From: Stictocephala bisonia
Taxonomy: Eukaryota > Arthropoda > Insecta > Hemiptera > Membracidae
NCBI GenBank assembly: GCA_035578905.1
Contig: JAQJVL010000111.1
Span: forward strand, 1,586,413 to 1,650,412
Reading direction: 5' to 3'
Length of the DNA: 64,000 nt
Part shown: in pieces, positions 36,120 to 48,800 of the stretch
How the letters are laid out: each line of letters opens with the position of its first letter
Position numbering within the stretch: the stretch's first letter is position 1
The notes under the pieces: generated by a model
Told to the model about the DNA's origin: nothing
Seen by the model: only the letters and a program-made list of their open reading frames with translations
The model's database searches: none
Program-made: the position numbers and the translations under genes

Positions 36120-37525
36120 CTTATCACAAGTAGACTAACAATAATTGCTCGAAATTGCAGCCATTTACATAAACAAAACACTTCGACCTCCTTATCAATG
36201 ACTGCCTTCTGTCAAACAATCCCTCCGTTTCCTGAATCGTAGCGGCTGCTTCAACAATCATTACAGTTGACCAAGACGTCTTCCACGAGATTCTTCATGT
36301 CCCCTATGAGCAGAAATCAATGGGGTACTGTAAGGAGACATCGGAGGCCAAGATACATGTCCCCCTGTGCTATTACATCTCCAAACATTCCAATGAGTTT
36401 TCCTTGAGCTTCAAGTGAAAAGTGGGCTGGTGCGCCACAATCTTTCACTTATTTCCAATCGAACGTCTTGCACCAGCTCTGGCAAAATGTTTTTTTATAA
36501 TTACAATGTAAACATAATCATTTAGGTATTCAGGGAAAATACATGGACCAATTAATTTGTCACCAACAAGGCAAGGCCAAATATTAATACTAACCACGAC
36601 TGGTGGTTGTGAGAATGAGTGTCATGGGGATCTAGGCCCAAATACGACTGTTTTAGTGTTAAACACGATCTATTCTATTGGATTAATGTGGCTTCGTCTG
36701 TAAGTAGGACTGTTTGGTGTTTGGTCTAGAACCCATGCTGAGTGGACAAGTCTGTACGTAGGACTGTTGTATGTGTCTTGTCTAGAACCCGTGCTGAGTG
36801 AACACGTCTGTAAGTAGGATTGTTGTATGTGTCTGGTCTAGAACCCATGATGAGTGGACACGTCTGTAAGTAGGACTGTTGTATGTGTCTTGTCTAGAAC
36901 CCGTGCTGAGTGGACATGTCTGTAAGTAGGACTGTTGTATGTGTCTGGTCTAGAACCCGTGATGAGTGGACACGTCTGTAAGTAGGACTGTTGTATGTGT
37001 CTTGTCTAGAACCCGTGCTGAGTGGACATGTCTGTAAGTAGGACTGTTGTATGTGTCTGGTCTAGAACCCGTGATGAGTGGACACGTCTGTAAGTAGGAC
37101 TGTTGTATGTGTCTGATCTAGAACCCGTGATGAGTGGACACGTCTGTAAGTAGGACTGTTGTATGTGTCTTGTCTAGAACCCGTGCTGAGTGGACATGTC
37201 TGTAAGTAGGACTGTTGTATGTGTCTGGTCTAGAACCCGTGCTGAGTGGACATGTCGAGAGCAGTCAGCAGGTAGAAGCGTTTGGACCTTTTCAATTCTA
37301 AACGAGTAGAGCTAATTTTAATTTTTAACCTTTCACGAACACCCATCTCCATTAGCTACAGCTTGTGTACTTGTAAACGGTTTTCTTCAAACTTCTTCAG
37401 CACCTCCTCCTCAGTTAGTACGTTACGAGCAGTTCTAGGGTGCTCTGTGTCGTAAATATTCACTTTAAACATCTGTGATGAACAGCTACGAATATTTGTT
37501 GATCTGTACATTGCCTGTTTAGAAA
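36120..37525 (-). pseudogene. Tc1/mariner-group (IS630-like) transposase pseudogene
   Basis: Read on the minus strand, fragments follow the order of the insect IS630-type transposases that have an N-terminal helix-turn-helix. First come HPRTARNVLTEEEVLKKFEE (about 37450-37390) and VQTLLPADCS (about 37290-37260). A repeat-expanded stretch follows, then LLTDEATLIQ (about 36710-36680, first catalytic Asp of TDE), NIWPCLVGDKLIGPCIF (about 36580-36540), CGAPAHFSLEAQ (about 36450-36410, where DGAPxHF is usual), WPPMSPYSTPL (about 36345-36310, where the WPPRSPDLTPL Asp is Tyr) and IRRSKCFVYVNGCNFEQLL (about 36195-36140). Many frameshifts and stops break it. The central part contains a 56-bp minisatellite. 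Terminal inverted repeats were not found. Confidence 0.82.
36696..37253. repeat. 56-bp minisatellite inside the transposase pseudogene, ten units
   Basis: gtctgtaagtaggactg recurs at 36696, 36750, 36806, 36862, 36918, 36974, 37030, 37086, 37142 and 37198. One interval is 54 bp and the rest 56. Units contain ttgtatgtgtctggtctaga and acccgtgctgagtgg, with alternating g/t variants. The unit edge coincides with the transposase TDE motif, so the repeat arose from transposase sequence. Fifty-six is not divisible by three, so it grew after coding function was lost. Confidence 0.93.
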
Positions 37526-39047
37526 CATTTCCTGATAATACCTTACAACAGGATAATCGTTAAAAATATTAAGTTTTTATCGATATATTTCATTTGATCT
37601 GCCCAACAGTGTTTGTTTCGTGTTGTTTACGGAAATTCTTAATATTTTCCGATTAATTTCGGACAAACACTGAAACGTATTTAAAAAAATTGATTAAATT
37701 CCATTGATTATAATAATGTTTAATTACATTTTCAAATACAAAAAGTTCAAATTTTAACTAGCATGTGCATGCAACCTTACCTAATGTGTTTACGTCAGGA
37801 GAGGGACGACGGTCTGTTCATTAGACCCTCGGCTGTCTCAACTTAGGATGGAAAGCCCTTTAGCGTCTAGCGGTTCCATAAGTAAAATGTAAATCAGTGT
37901 ATTCCTCCAATGAATACGTCGCCATGAATAAAGAAATAGGGTTTTTATCAAATTAAAAAACAGTGCTGCTAAGCAAAAGTAACTGGACTATGACTTGGCT
38001 AAACCAGTAACAGGTGAACGATTAGTTGTGGGAATTCCTCAAGAACATGTTTGCACTACATTTAGTTTTCCATAGTATTTGTTATTTATCAATCGAATTA
38101 AAACAATATTGTATCATTATTTTTAGCATTAAATTACCAAGATAAAGTTGTCATTAAAAACGTGTAATTAGCAGTTTTTTTTAATTTTCAAAATTAAGTT
38201 TTTTCTCAACTATTACCCATTTTAAAATGTGTGATAAAAACGAACAAACAAAATTATAGAATTAGGTAACAAAACTCGTAGTATTTAAGATTTTAAACTG
38301 TTGACATTTACAATTATTGAGATATAAATTTTAATGTAAAAATCACAATATTATAAACAGTTAGATAGGCCATACTATTCGGACATTTTTGGTTTGTTTT
38401 TATGTCTGGAATAAAATAGCAAAGGTTTGCCAGAGAGTTTCTAAACACCCTATACAATACTAAATATGATTCATAACACCAGCAAAAAATCTACTAGACC
38501 TAACATTTCTACATACAATTAAACATTGTGTGAGCAAATGACTTCGAATAGTTTATGACAATGATTAATTGAATCATATTTTCAACTTTTTGAATGTAGT
38601 TCGCCCAGAACCTTTTTGTTTTTATTTAGTTGAAAAAGAAAAAAAAAAAAACAGATTCTAACTGTATGGTATTATATATTAAAGTTATTCTAAATTCATT
38701 TAATCTTAGAGTTTTCAGTTGGGAAGCAAATCTAAACATAGGCTATCTACAAAATTAATCTACCATGGCGCAGACAACTTCAGTTTAAATAACACATACA
38801 ATGCTAAGATACGAACAAATAAAAAAAATAAGGCATTATTATGAGTACGTAAAGTAAAATGCATAAATATATTTATCAGGATCTCAATAAAGCTAATCCT
38901 AAAAAAAATCCTGCAACATAGCACATAAAATGCTACATTTTGATACAAAGAAAAAATGGACAATATAAAAAAAACTAAAACATGTAACTCAGCGTCATCT
39001 CGTCACCTTGTCTAAGGTTGCCTTAAATGTTGCATTTCAACTTGTAT
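37526..39047. other. AT-rich unique sequence, no gene recognised
   Basis: A GC-richer patch at 37790-37870 ends at a donor-like minus-strand site (attag/gtaagg near 37784), but all frames there contain stops. Poly-A run near 38636-38652. Confidence 0.5.
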
Positions 39048-39260
39048 GGCCAATTTAATATAAATCAGTCTCTGATTACTGTGCTGTGGCAGAGATTTCG
39101 GTTCGCCACCTTCCTGTATGTTTGTTTTCCTGTTCGTGTGTTGTGTCTTGGTTCGTTCCCTGTTTCCTGTTCGTTTTCGTTCGTCTCTCTTGTCACCATT
39201 CCTTACTGCCGTAGATCTGCATCAGTTATGTCCGACTAAGAAAATTGTTGGGTAAGTGTT
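39048..39260 (+). promoter_or_regulatory. Possible promoter plus 5' UTR exon with splice donor
   Basis: gccaattt (39048) and tataaatc (39059) precede a long pyrimidine-rich stretch (39100-39215, many cctgttcg/gttcgt words). This ends with a short frame (ATGTCCGACTAA, near 39227-39238) and a strong donor, ttgg/gtaagtg near 39251. The arrangement would suit a first, untranslated exon. No downstream exon was identified. Confidence 0.25.
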
Positions 39261-40146
39261 TGTAAGTTTGTCCTTTTTTTTAAAGTTTGTGGCGGGAATG
39301 TAGTTTATTTGTCGTAAAATTTTCTTTTGTGTATTTGTTTAATCTCATTTTTAATAGTGCTGTAGCCTGTTTTATATATTTTTTCCATTGTTTTAGCCGA
39401 TTGAGGTTGGTCACATAGCTGCCTATTTCAAATGTATTTTTTATGGATATTAAAGATAATTTTGTCATGTTAATATTATATTATTGTTATTTAATTTTGT
39501 TTTCTATCCGATTTTTATTTATCTTATAGTTTAAAAAAATTTCTTGTGCTAACTGGACTTTGTTATAGACATCCCTAGGCTATCTCTTCAAGTATTGTTC
39601 GTAGGGTTCTTTGTTAATATTATTTACTTGTATTTATTAATTTGCATTGTGGGTACATTTATTAAAGTAATGTTAAAAAATACTTAACTTGTTATCTTAA
39701 CGTTTTCAGTTGCTTCATTTTCTTTCTAGGCCTAGTCTACCTTTCATTACTAATCATTAAATGCTAATGAAACTTCCACTTCCAGAAAAAAACCTTTTTA
39801 TCACCTTTCTTCACTGTGCAGCCAACACTTTCGTTCCGGTTCGATGAAATTCTCATTCCGGGTGTTGTCTAACCTTCTTTATAAGTATTTATTTCCGAAC
39901 AACTCCAGAAGAACTGTAAATGTTTTTCATCCTACAAGTAGTTCAGGAAACCAGTAGTATTGATGTAATTCCCGCTAGGGTTTCTTTCATTTCTTATCAC
40001 TCAATCTTTCTTTTTTTATTCACATCAATAAATTCTTTCTTCGCTTTGTTAACTCCTAAAAACTTATTCTATTATTGCCTTGTCCCTATCGATTGGTTTC
40101 TGAGAGATCTGTTACTTTTGATCAGACTGCATTATTGAATGAAATA
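39261..40146. other. AT-rich unique sequence, no gene recognised
   Basis: T-rich on the plus strand. Short frames only (72 codons or fewer), no family recognised. Confidence 0.5.
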
Positions 40147-42183
40147 TACTATAGTCCAAATAAAATAACTCTGGTACTGGCGGAACGGCCACGCACCGCT
40201 GGTCTGAAATTACAAAACTTTGAATTATATTCCGCTTTCAAACTCAAAATAAGTAAGCAATAATTTTCAAACTAATTTTATAGTGTACACCATGTTATAT
40301 TATTTAAGAACAAAATTATGCTTGAACTAATTTGCTTTTTATACTGATATTTCTGTTTAAGAATACGTTGAAATTGCGCGTGATTCGTCTTTAACCTGTC
40401 ACTGTAGCGAGAATAATAATAATAATAATAAATTTATTTCTTGTGGATGGAATACAGTTTGATTCATTGTGATTGGTTTGGTAGGCTATAAGTCTCATTT
40501 CATAATTCGAACAAATTAATGATAAATTAATTTTTATGTAAACTCTTGCAAACGCTAGTCAACATTTCTTTAAACCTAAATTAATTGTGTTATTTAAGTG
40601 ACCCTGAAACCGTAATCTCACATTAAATCCAATTTTCTTGACCAAGGAAGAAAGATTCAGTAGTTTTCAAAACTAGATTGTCAACAAGGCGTTCGTAATA
40701 TCACACGCGCGTTGTACAGTCACTGGCTCAGCTCTGGCCTCTTCACAAGTCCTTGTCAATTACTAATATAATACTAACTAAATTAATTGTTAAATGGCCT
40801 AAATATTATAATTGCACTAAAAACTGATAATTATATAATCTCTGAATCCTATAACATTATTGTCACATCTAAATTAAAAAAAAAACTTGTGATAACTCTA
40901 AAACTAAATAATAAATAAGCTGTAATAAAAATAAACTGGCGATCAAACTATACTAAGCACCGTTAAATCGATTAAGAACTGAACTCGAACACACCTCAAA
41001 GTCAAAAGTCAACTAACTCACCTTATTTCTTCCTGGAGAAACATTTCTTATCTGGATATATCGTCCATCTATTATTGTTAAGATTATTTTACGCTTGAAT
41101 TAGAACAGGGGTCCTCACTAGGATTTCATGAAGATAATCCTAGAGCCGCAAGTACATAAACATACAGTTTTTTCATAATTGCATTTCTTTTATCTCTCTG
41201 CTATTAAATTAGCATTTGATACATTATAACAAAGACGAACCATTCTGATCTTTTCTGTTGGCTTATAAAAATACTAAAGCGGTTCCATGTTTTCTAGCTT
41301 GTATTTCCTCTGTCTCTCTGCTATAAATTTAGTATTTGTTACATTATAACAAAGACAAACCATTCTGTACATTTTTTGGCTTATAAAAATACTAAAGTGG
41401 TTCCAGGTTTTCTAGCTTGCATTTCTTTTGTCTCTCTGCTATTAAATTAGTATTTGGTACATTATAACAAAGACGAACAATTGTTTTGTTGCCTTGTAAA
41501 ATACTAAAGATGTTGTCACTGAAGTAAATCATAACAGTTCTAGAAAAATTTAAGGGCCGCGTAATGAGTATACCTGGATTAGAATATCCGGTCTAAACTT
41601 TCCTTTGAGCAGAGTATTACGCGTCAAACACAGTCTCGATGGAAACGAATTATGAGTTTACTTCATCAACTCTTCATCATTGTTCTGCATGTTTTATTAG
41701 TACCACAGTATTATTTTAGTAATACATAAACAACTCAGTTAATATTTGCTTGAAGAAATGTTGTCTAGCGTTTCCGAGTTTGTAAGGGTTTAAAAAAAAT
41801 TTAATTTCTCTTTAACTTGTTTGAATTATTAAATGAGTCTTACACCAAACTAACCACAATGAATCAAACTGTCATCCACCCACAAGAAATAATTGTATTA
41901 TTATTATTCTCGCTAAAGTGACAGGACGACTCACGTGCAATGCCACTTATAAAAACGTGTTCTTAAACACAAATATTACTATAAAAAGCAAATTAGTTCA
42001 AGCAAAATCTCCAGCATATTTTTTTCTCAAAGAATATAAAATGGTGGACACTAAAAAATTAGTTTGAAAATTATTGCTTACTTATTTTAAATTAAACAGT
42101 TAAATATAACTGTTTTGACATTTCAGACCAGCGGCGCGTGGCCGTTCCGCCAGTACCACAGTTATTTTATTCGGACTATAGTA
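40147..42183. mobile_element. TA-flanked transposon with inverted arms of about 440 bp
   Basis: The body is 40149-42181. The left end CTATAGTCCAAATAAAATAA matches the complement of the right end (CTATAGTCCGAATAAAATAA), and similarity continues through tactggcggaacggccacgc and on to about 40590 on the left and 41745 on the right. Both ends are bordered by TA (40147-40148, 42182-42183), the target duplication of the Tc1/mariner group. The middle has no transposase and carries a hAT MITE (41106-41576). The arms share an aat/att microsatellite (40411-40432 and 41890-41900). Family unassigned. Confidence 0.8.
41106..41576. mobile_element. hAT-like MITE nested in the TA element, with internal triplication
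   Basis: Same family as 5271-5580: it begins CAGGGGTCCTCACTAGGATT and ends gtaatgagtatacctg. Flanks aattagaa (41098-41105) and gattagaa (41577-41584) match at seven of eight bases, fitting a hAT duplication. The segment of about 120 bp running from ttttctagctt through ctctgctat, taaattagtatt, acattataacaaagac and ggcttataaaaatac occurs three times here but once in the other copy. Confidence 0.8.
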
Positions 42184-42782
42184 ATACGATATACACAACT
42201 CCTTAGAGCCCAACTACTAACGACAAATGTGACGTTTAAAAATAATATTGGTAAATAAGTATAGCTCTAAGAATCCTCCAAGAAACAATACTATGAGCCC
42301 GGTGTAAACGATTGTTGATGGAACTGACACGACACCTTTGAGTCAAAGCAACTAACGTAAGCTACTCAGATATAAAACACTACTTCTCTGGGTCAATCCA
42401 CCACCTCATATCCACCATAGATGGGGGAACAGATACCACTTTTAGATACAAACCCAGACTCAAACAAAGATCAGACGGTATTCTTCTGGACTCATACATT
42501 CATGACTCATGGGGAACGGATTGACACCTTAGGCCCATCCACTCACTCTACTTACGTGACGTGGGAGGGCTATGATACCTTACGACTTCACGGTTTACGT
42601 TGCGTACGTGAATCAAAGTCATTTTCAAAGTCATCAAAGTCATATTCAAAAGTAAGCCATCAGAGTTATTTGTGGATTGAAATTCAGAGTCATGCAAAAA
42701 CACTTTCAAGGAGTTGGGATTACTAACTCTACTATGTATGTATATTTTTGAGGTGGTTTTGTTCTGAAAATCAAAGCGTACG
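42184..42782. other. Spacer with unassigned frames
   Basis: A 101-codon plus-strand frame at 42421-42726 has no recognisable domain. It ends in a run of tcaaagtcat-type short repeats. Not called as a gene. Confidence 0.45.
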
Positions 42783-43245
42783 TTGGTTCAAGGCCGTAAC
42801 GTCCATCAGTACGAGACGAGAGCCAGAGACAATCTGCGCGCACTGAATTTTAGAACAGACCTGTCAAAGAAGCTCCTATACCAAGTCGGTGTTAAGTTGA
42901 TTAATAAGTTGCCAAATAATATTAAACTGGCCAATAATTTAAATCTGTTTAAAATTCGTCTGAAACACCTTTTGGTGTCGAATACATTTTACTCTCTGGA
43001 AGTGTTCTTGACGAGCCGATGGGATGAATAATTAAGAAATATATTTAACAAACTTAATGCAGATGCTGACAGACACATGAGTGAATGCGTGAGTGAGTGT
43101 CAACCGGTCTAAGTTTGTATGGAATGGATTGTGGAGTGACTGAGTTGCTACTCACTAAATATTATTAAATAATGACGATTGCGATGCAATTTTATGTATT
43201 ATAAATTATGCAACAAAGATTATTCTATTCTATTCTTATTCTACT
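42783..43245 (+). pseudogene. 3' end of a non-LTR retrotransposon ORF2
   Basis: The 82-codon frame 42783-43031 is the C-terminal tail typical of Jockey/CR1-like ORF2: HQYETRARDNLRAL (usual YNTRxxxxL), then GVKLINKLPNNIK and FKIRLKHLLVSNTFYSLEVF. It is followed by a 3' UTR and a tail of ttattctattctattctta (about 43218-43240), a short tandem tail used by such elements. Everything upstream of the last 80 codons is absent, so this is a 5'-truncated insertion. Confidence 0.8.
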
Positions 43246-44805
43246 TGGACGTGAATCCTTAAGGACTAACAATATCCAGTTATGAACATGACTTATGGTG
43301 ACAGGCTTTGACACTATAGCCTTAGACCCATCACTTACTAAATGCAACGAACGACTCGTGAAACAGGGAAGTGACCTGTATTAGTGTGAACATCTCACAG
43401 ACCCCTTTCAAGACAAAACTGTTTCTAGATATTGCAATACCGTCCTGGGGCCATGCACGCGGCCACTAAACAGCTGTTTACTCAAGCGCCAGTGCCCACA
43501 ATGACATGTATTACGGCGACGACGTGGCCAAGATGGCGGCTTATGGGATTAATTTCACACAAGTATTGGTTTAACGGCACGATCTGCCATTTGGCAATCA
43601 CGGCCTAATATGGCTGTGCCAAATAACACCTTCGCCCACTCTACTGCGTCTCACGTTGAACCAGAAAAACTAGACAGATAACCAGATTGTTTTATATGGA
43701 AAAAAGTAAGTAGGCTTTATTGTAATTATGCACTTAATAGACGCTTCTGAAAAATAAGATTTATTCCTGAAAAAGCGGTGAAGAGGAGGTTGATTTCAAC
43801 CACGGACAACTCGTGTTTTACCTTAAAATCGGAAATTAAAAAAAATCTGACGGTAAAAACAAAATTTAAAAAAGCGTTATTTTTCATACTTTTTAATTTT
43901 GTGTTTTTTAAAGCTGTACACAGTTATGCAATTAATTGGTTTTGCAATAAATTTATTTTTATGAACAAAAAATACTCTTTCCGGTCACTAGTGGTGCATA
44001 ATAGAAGTCTAAGCGGTTCTGAACGTCTTAGCCTTCTATAAAACAGAATATCAACCTGGGAAAGGCAATTTTATTCGGGAACATATCTTGAACTATATTT
44101 TATTAAATAACAACAAGAATAAGAATTCCGGTAGGATATGTAAATATCCAGGGGATACTTCTTTTTATGAATCCAGTCACAGGCTAACGGATAAAAACAC
44201 GTTGGTATCAGCCAATCTCTGGAGGATATCTCCCACTAAAATAACGGGTTCACGATCTCTGTGGGTACTTCAATTGATTATCACTCCAGGATAGAACTTC
44301 TATTTGACATTCTCAAACTATCCAAACAAGTATTGTATTGGTGAATAAAGAGTTTTGATAATAACTACCTCCGTTTATCCCGGTATTGTCCCTAAACTAT
44401 TGCTCGAGTTGCGACAATGCTCGATCTCAGATAGCCTGCCCAATTATGGCCACTCAGCTATGAAGCTGTTTAAAATGAATATTTTCGTAAGTACATATAC
44501 ATCTGCCTATTGAAATGCCGTAAATCGTCAGTGGTCTGATCCCGTGGACGGCACTACACCAATTTCACATTGAGAATACAATACGGACAAGCATGACGCT
44601 ACTACCTGATGTAAGAATATAGAACACTGCCTGACTGCACACTCTACTTCAAGATGTTGTTTTGATAACATATTGCACTATTTTTTATTAAAAAATCATA
44701 TCTTTAATATAATTCATAAATATTATTAAATAGTATACGAATTGAGCCTCCTTGGATAAAAAATTGATTTATAGCCCAGGTCAAACAGTCAAATGACCTG
44801 TATTA
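43246..44805. other. Unique sequence, one GC-rich patch, no gene recognised
   Basis: 43440-43680 is GC-richer and contains gccaagatggcggc (43527-43540), the third YY1/Pho-like word in the window. Frames at 43778-44041 and 44088-44294 match nothing known to me. Confidence 0.45.
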
Positions 44806-44837
44806 TTAAGAGGGCTCTAAACCCCCGCGCTGAGAAG

Positions 44838-45146
44838 CGTAAAAACTGCTTTGCGCGGTCCAAGATACTGCCCTTATTTACTGTCGTAAAATTATAAATG
44901 AAACATCTATTTAAAGATAAAGACATTTTTGACTCAAATCGCTTTTTAGAATTTTCGAATTCGCCTTCATTTTGATTTTATAGGTTATTGAAGTTACCCA
45001 ATATACAAACTAGTGCCAAAATAAAACTAGAGCTGTTATCGAAATTTTAAAAAGCGATTTTAGTCAGAAATGTATCTGGTTTCAATTTAGTTTTGGTTTC
45101 AGATCGATATCTTTAAATCTGTAGCCGCAATGTTGGACCGCGCAAA
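44838..45146. repeat. Fold-back segment
   Basis: tttgcgcggtccaa (44848-44861) is inverted at 45133-45146. Further in, gactcaaatcgctttttaga (near 44931) is mirrored by the complement of tttaaaaagcgattttagtc (near 45046). The two arms of about 100 bp are imperfectly complementary. The 22-mer starting cgtaaaaactgc at 44838-44859 recurs exactly at 47576-47597. Confidence 0.55.
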
Positions 45147-47392
45147 TGCCTGCATGTTAATTTATTGCCAAAATATGCGGTGATTCGTGAGATCCAAGTG
45201 GCGAAACCTCGAACTTCTTAGTCGCGGATGGATTTTACTACTTCATTCATAAAAACCTTCCTTCATTTAATTTAACATCGATGGATGCAATGTAGGCCTA
45301 CGACGACTGACATCAGTATTATTTTACAGACTGATTACTTAGAGTTAGTCTAATTACTTTTGAATGGCTTATTTCGTTTAAATTAAAATGTGCGTTCCCA
45401 TGTGGTTCCTGATATAATCTAACTACAAAGTAAAGCATAACATTTTTATTCGTAATGACAGTGCACAATATTTATTATATCATGAAAAATACTGTAATAA
45501 TCATCTATATACAACATTTTTATGAAATAAATCATTTAAACTACATTAACGAATGCGTACAGTTAAAATATTAATTCAATAATTCCGGCTTGACCAAAGC
45601 AATAAGTAATTCTATAATAAGTCACTGTCACTATTGGCCTTTGTTTTATTTTAAAAATATAAATACAGTAATGTTAAGTCGTAACTATTAATTTATTATA
45701 GTTCATTAATATTGTGGTAGAACAAATGCTAGGTCATTTATTTGTAATTTTATAAGAAGGTAACTTTGAAGCAAATATTTTACCTAAACGATAACAAGGA
45801 CAGAAAAATATGACAGCCGGGGGACGGGGCGGGGCGGAGCGGCAATCCTTTTGTGAACTTGAAGTCATGGGGCAAGGTAGTGTTTGGGAACCTCGTACCA
45901 CTCCCGATGTATTCCGTTGAACAGCCAATGAGAAGACTTAGGACGGTAAAACTTGACATAAGTGATATTTAAACATTGTGCAATGCGAAGAGAATTAATA
46001 AAATACTAATTAAAAAAAGTTTTCTTAATAGCATAGTATGTGTTGGTAGATGAATTTAATACAATATTAATATAAACTGAACAAATATAACGGTGATCGA
46101 TTAAAGTAAGCTTACGTTTACCGAAATCGATCACCTTAACATTCGTAGCCTACATATTGCACTTATTTTTTATCAATACAGTATAAGTAGACCCTATTAT
46201 ACTGTATGAAATTTGCATTTTTTTACTTTACTTGTGTATTGAAGTAAAATTGTTCAACTATTATTATATTGCTGAAATAAGATGTTCTGATCGGTTTGGT
46301 TTTGTATTAATTTAATGCATGTTCAATTACTTGAGTATCCACTGACCTAATTTGGGACCTCGTGATCAACTTGTGGCAGTCACTATGATCAACTTGGGTA
46401 GTCATCGAAATGGACTAGGCTATAAAAATGTCAAAGTAATAAAATGTTTTTATTGGTAATTTGTGAACATTTATAAAAAAAGTTTTTAATATGTTTGCCA
46501 CATTTTTACAAGATGTACTACGTTCATGTATCATACTATCTATTCAATTAATTACATGTTTTCAACCAGCTCGTCTAGTTTTAGTAAATTAGTTGGCTTT
46601 TAAAATTGTTGTACACAGTTGTTATTTATTTTTATTTGTTATGCATTTTTATATTATTTTTGTAATTAACTATTCCAATATTAGGAATTAATTAACTACT
46701 ACAAAATTAACTATAACAAACCTACACATAGGAACTAATTAGATGGCTGCTGAGTTACTATTTCCCCTGTCACTGTTATTTATATGGTGTTTAAGAAAAT
46801 ATTTAGGGGTTACTTTATTTTCAATATGTTTGTTGTATTATTATAAGTTGTACTTCAGTTAACTATGTTCTAAGTTGTACTTCAGTAAACTATGTACTGT
46901 GTAGTATTAACAATGCAATTATTTTTTTTAATTACTGTAGTTTTGAGGTAATTAGTTGCCTTAAGAATTTGTTGTTATATAGTTTTACTTCAATTGTCAT
47001 ACTTTTTTACTTATATGTTGGAATTGTCTTAGTAAGAAAACTTATTATTGTATGTGCTACAGTACTTACACTACCTTTGTACAATACATAATATGTTAAA
47101 TGATATGTTATTTAGTTAAAATAATTGTAAAAACCGTACAATAAATATTAATCAAACTACAGTTTAATTGACAGTTGGATATATTATTCTACTTTAACAT
47201 CAAAATATTTTTGTATGGTTCATTTAGCATTATTTTGTTTTATTCTTCAATTGACTGTACAAAATACATTGTTATTTTTAAATGTTTGGCATTTTGTTGA
47301 ATAATAAACCACGTAAAGCAAATTGTTAGGGTGCTAAACACTTGTTACAGCTATTTAGTAAAATACATTATTTATAGTTGTCCTCAGTTCTT

Positions 47393-47597
47393 TAAGCGTA
47401 CCTAGCCCCACTTTTATATCAAACTCTTCAATTGTTGGGTATAATAAGTGTGGTATATAAATCAATTTTAAATTTCAAACGTTTTAGGAGTCAAATTTTG
47501 TCAAAACCCGTGATTTTACAGTAAGCTTTGATTAGAAGTTCAATAATTTAGTAGCCCTCCTTATTTTCAGTGGAACGTAAAAACTGCTTTGCGCGGT
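47393..47597. repeat. Internal direct repeat, copy A
   Basis: It runs from taagcgta, caaactcttcaattg, gggtataataagtgtggta, aaacgttttaggagt, gattttacag and gaagttcaata to tttagtagccctcc, and ends in the shared 22-mer beginning cgtaaaaactgc. The same order recurs at 48614-48800. Confidence 0.7.
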
Positions 47598-48613
47598 ACT
47601 ACAAACTACTTTACTCATATAAAAAACTGAGACCAAAGTACTGTGTGAATTGCTGAGGTCAAACTGGTAGACTAAGTAAGTCTAAACTACCCCGAACATA
47701 CATGTTTATGAGGCCAAACTACTGTCAGGCAGGTGAGCCCAATCTGCTTTGAACGTCTACAGTTATATGTTCGAAATTGATATATGCTCACAGCAGTTTC
47801 TCTGTTTTAAATTGTTGATTATTTTTAACAGTCGTGTTAAAAAAAATCGTCATATTTAGTAATTTGTGTATGCCTAATTGAATCATATTAAATTTATCAC
47901 TTCTAAAATACTGTGAAATATTTATCAGTAAAACTAAAATCTTTGAAAAGTAATTGTGTAAGAACTGTTGTCGAAGTAAAATAATTGCTTTTCTCATGGC
48001 AATGGGAAAATTGAGCAAGATTATAATATATTATTTTAATTATAATTGATATCATTCATACGGTTCGCTTCGGTTTTCGTCTCTGTCCGCGAAAATCTTT
48101 GTTGTAACAAAATGTTCGCTTTTTGAAACCAAATTGTCCCCGTAGTGTCATTTTCCGTATTGTAGTAATTCATTCAGCATACTACCTACAGAAGCAAATA
48201 AAAAAAGTGGCCACATTTCAATTATTTTTTAATGTTTGGAAATTAGTGTGTTTTGTTGTAACTGCCATAAAACTATGATAGTTTATGTGAAATCATTTTT
48301 TATTTTATTAAAAATAATTAATAAACCGTACAAAACTATAAAACGTAAAATAAATAGACAGTTGGTATTTTTTACCATTAATTTTTAACGTGATTTATTA
48401 GTTTTCAGTAAAGCGTATCCTTTAATGCTTTAAGCGTATGTTGTTTTAATCTTTAACTGAACATAAAAAGATACGAAATAGAAATTTATTTGCCAATTAA
48501 TGCCTTTTATTAAATATTTAACCACATAAAAACCAATATTTAGATCACAATCCAAGAGCTTTAAGAAATATTTACAAAAACCATTCTTTGTAACGTAATT
48601 TACTTAGTTTTTA

Positions 48614-48800
48614 GTAAAGCGTATCTTTATGTTTATAAATCAAACTCTTCAATTGTAGAATATAAGTATGGTAAGCCTATGCCTAACTATGTTAAATTTT
48701 AACCGTTTTGAGAATAACAAGATTTGAACAAGAATTATGATTTTGGAAAACGTTTCACGTAGAAATTCAATATTTTAGTAGACCCCCTATTTGATCAGTG
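48614..48800. repeat. Internal direct repeat, copy B
   Basis: Diverged copy of 47393-47575: aaagcgtatc, caaactcttcaattg, gaatataagtatggta, aaccgttttgagaat, gattttgg, gaaattcaata and tttagtagacccc. A related agtaaagcgtatc word near 48409 suggests a further unit about 200 bp upstream. Confidence 0.7.

Noticed and set aside
45800..45960. GC box (ggggcggggcgg) and ccaatgag as a promoter
   Set aside because: Motifs are generic, there is no TATA or initiator at suitable spacing, and it lies inside the candidate TTAA element.
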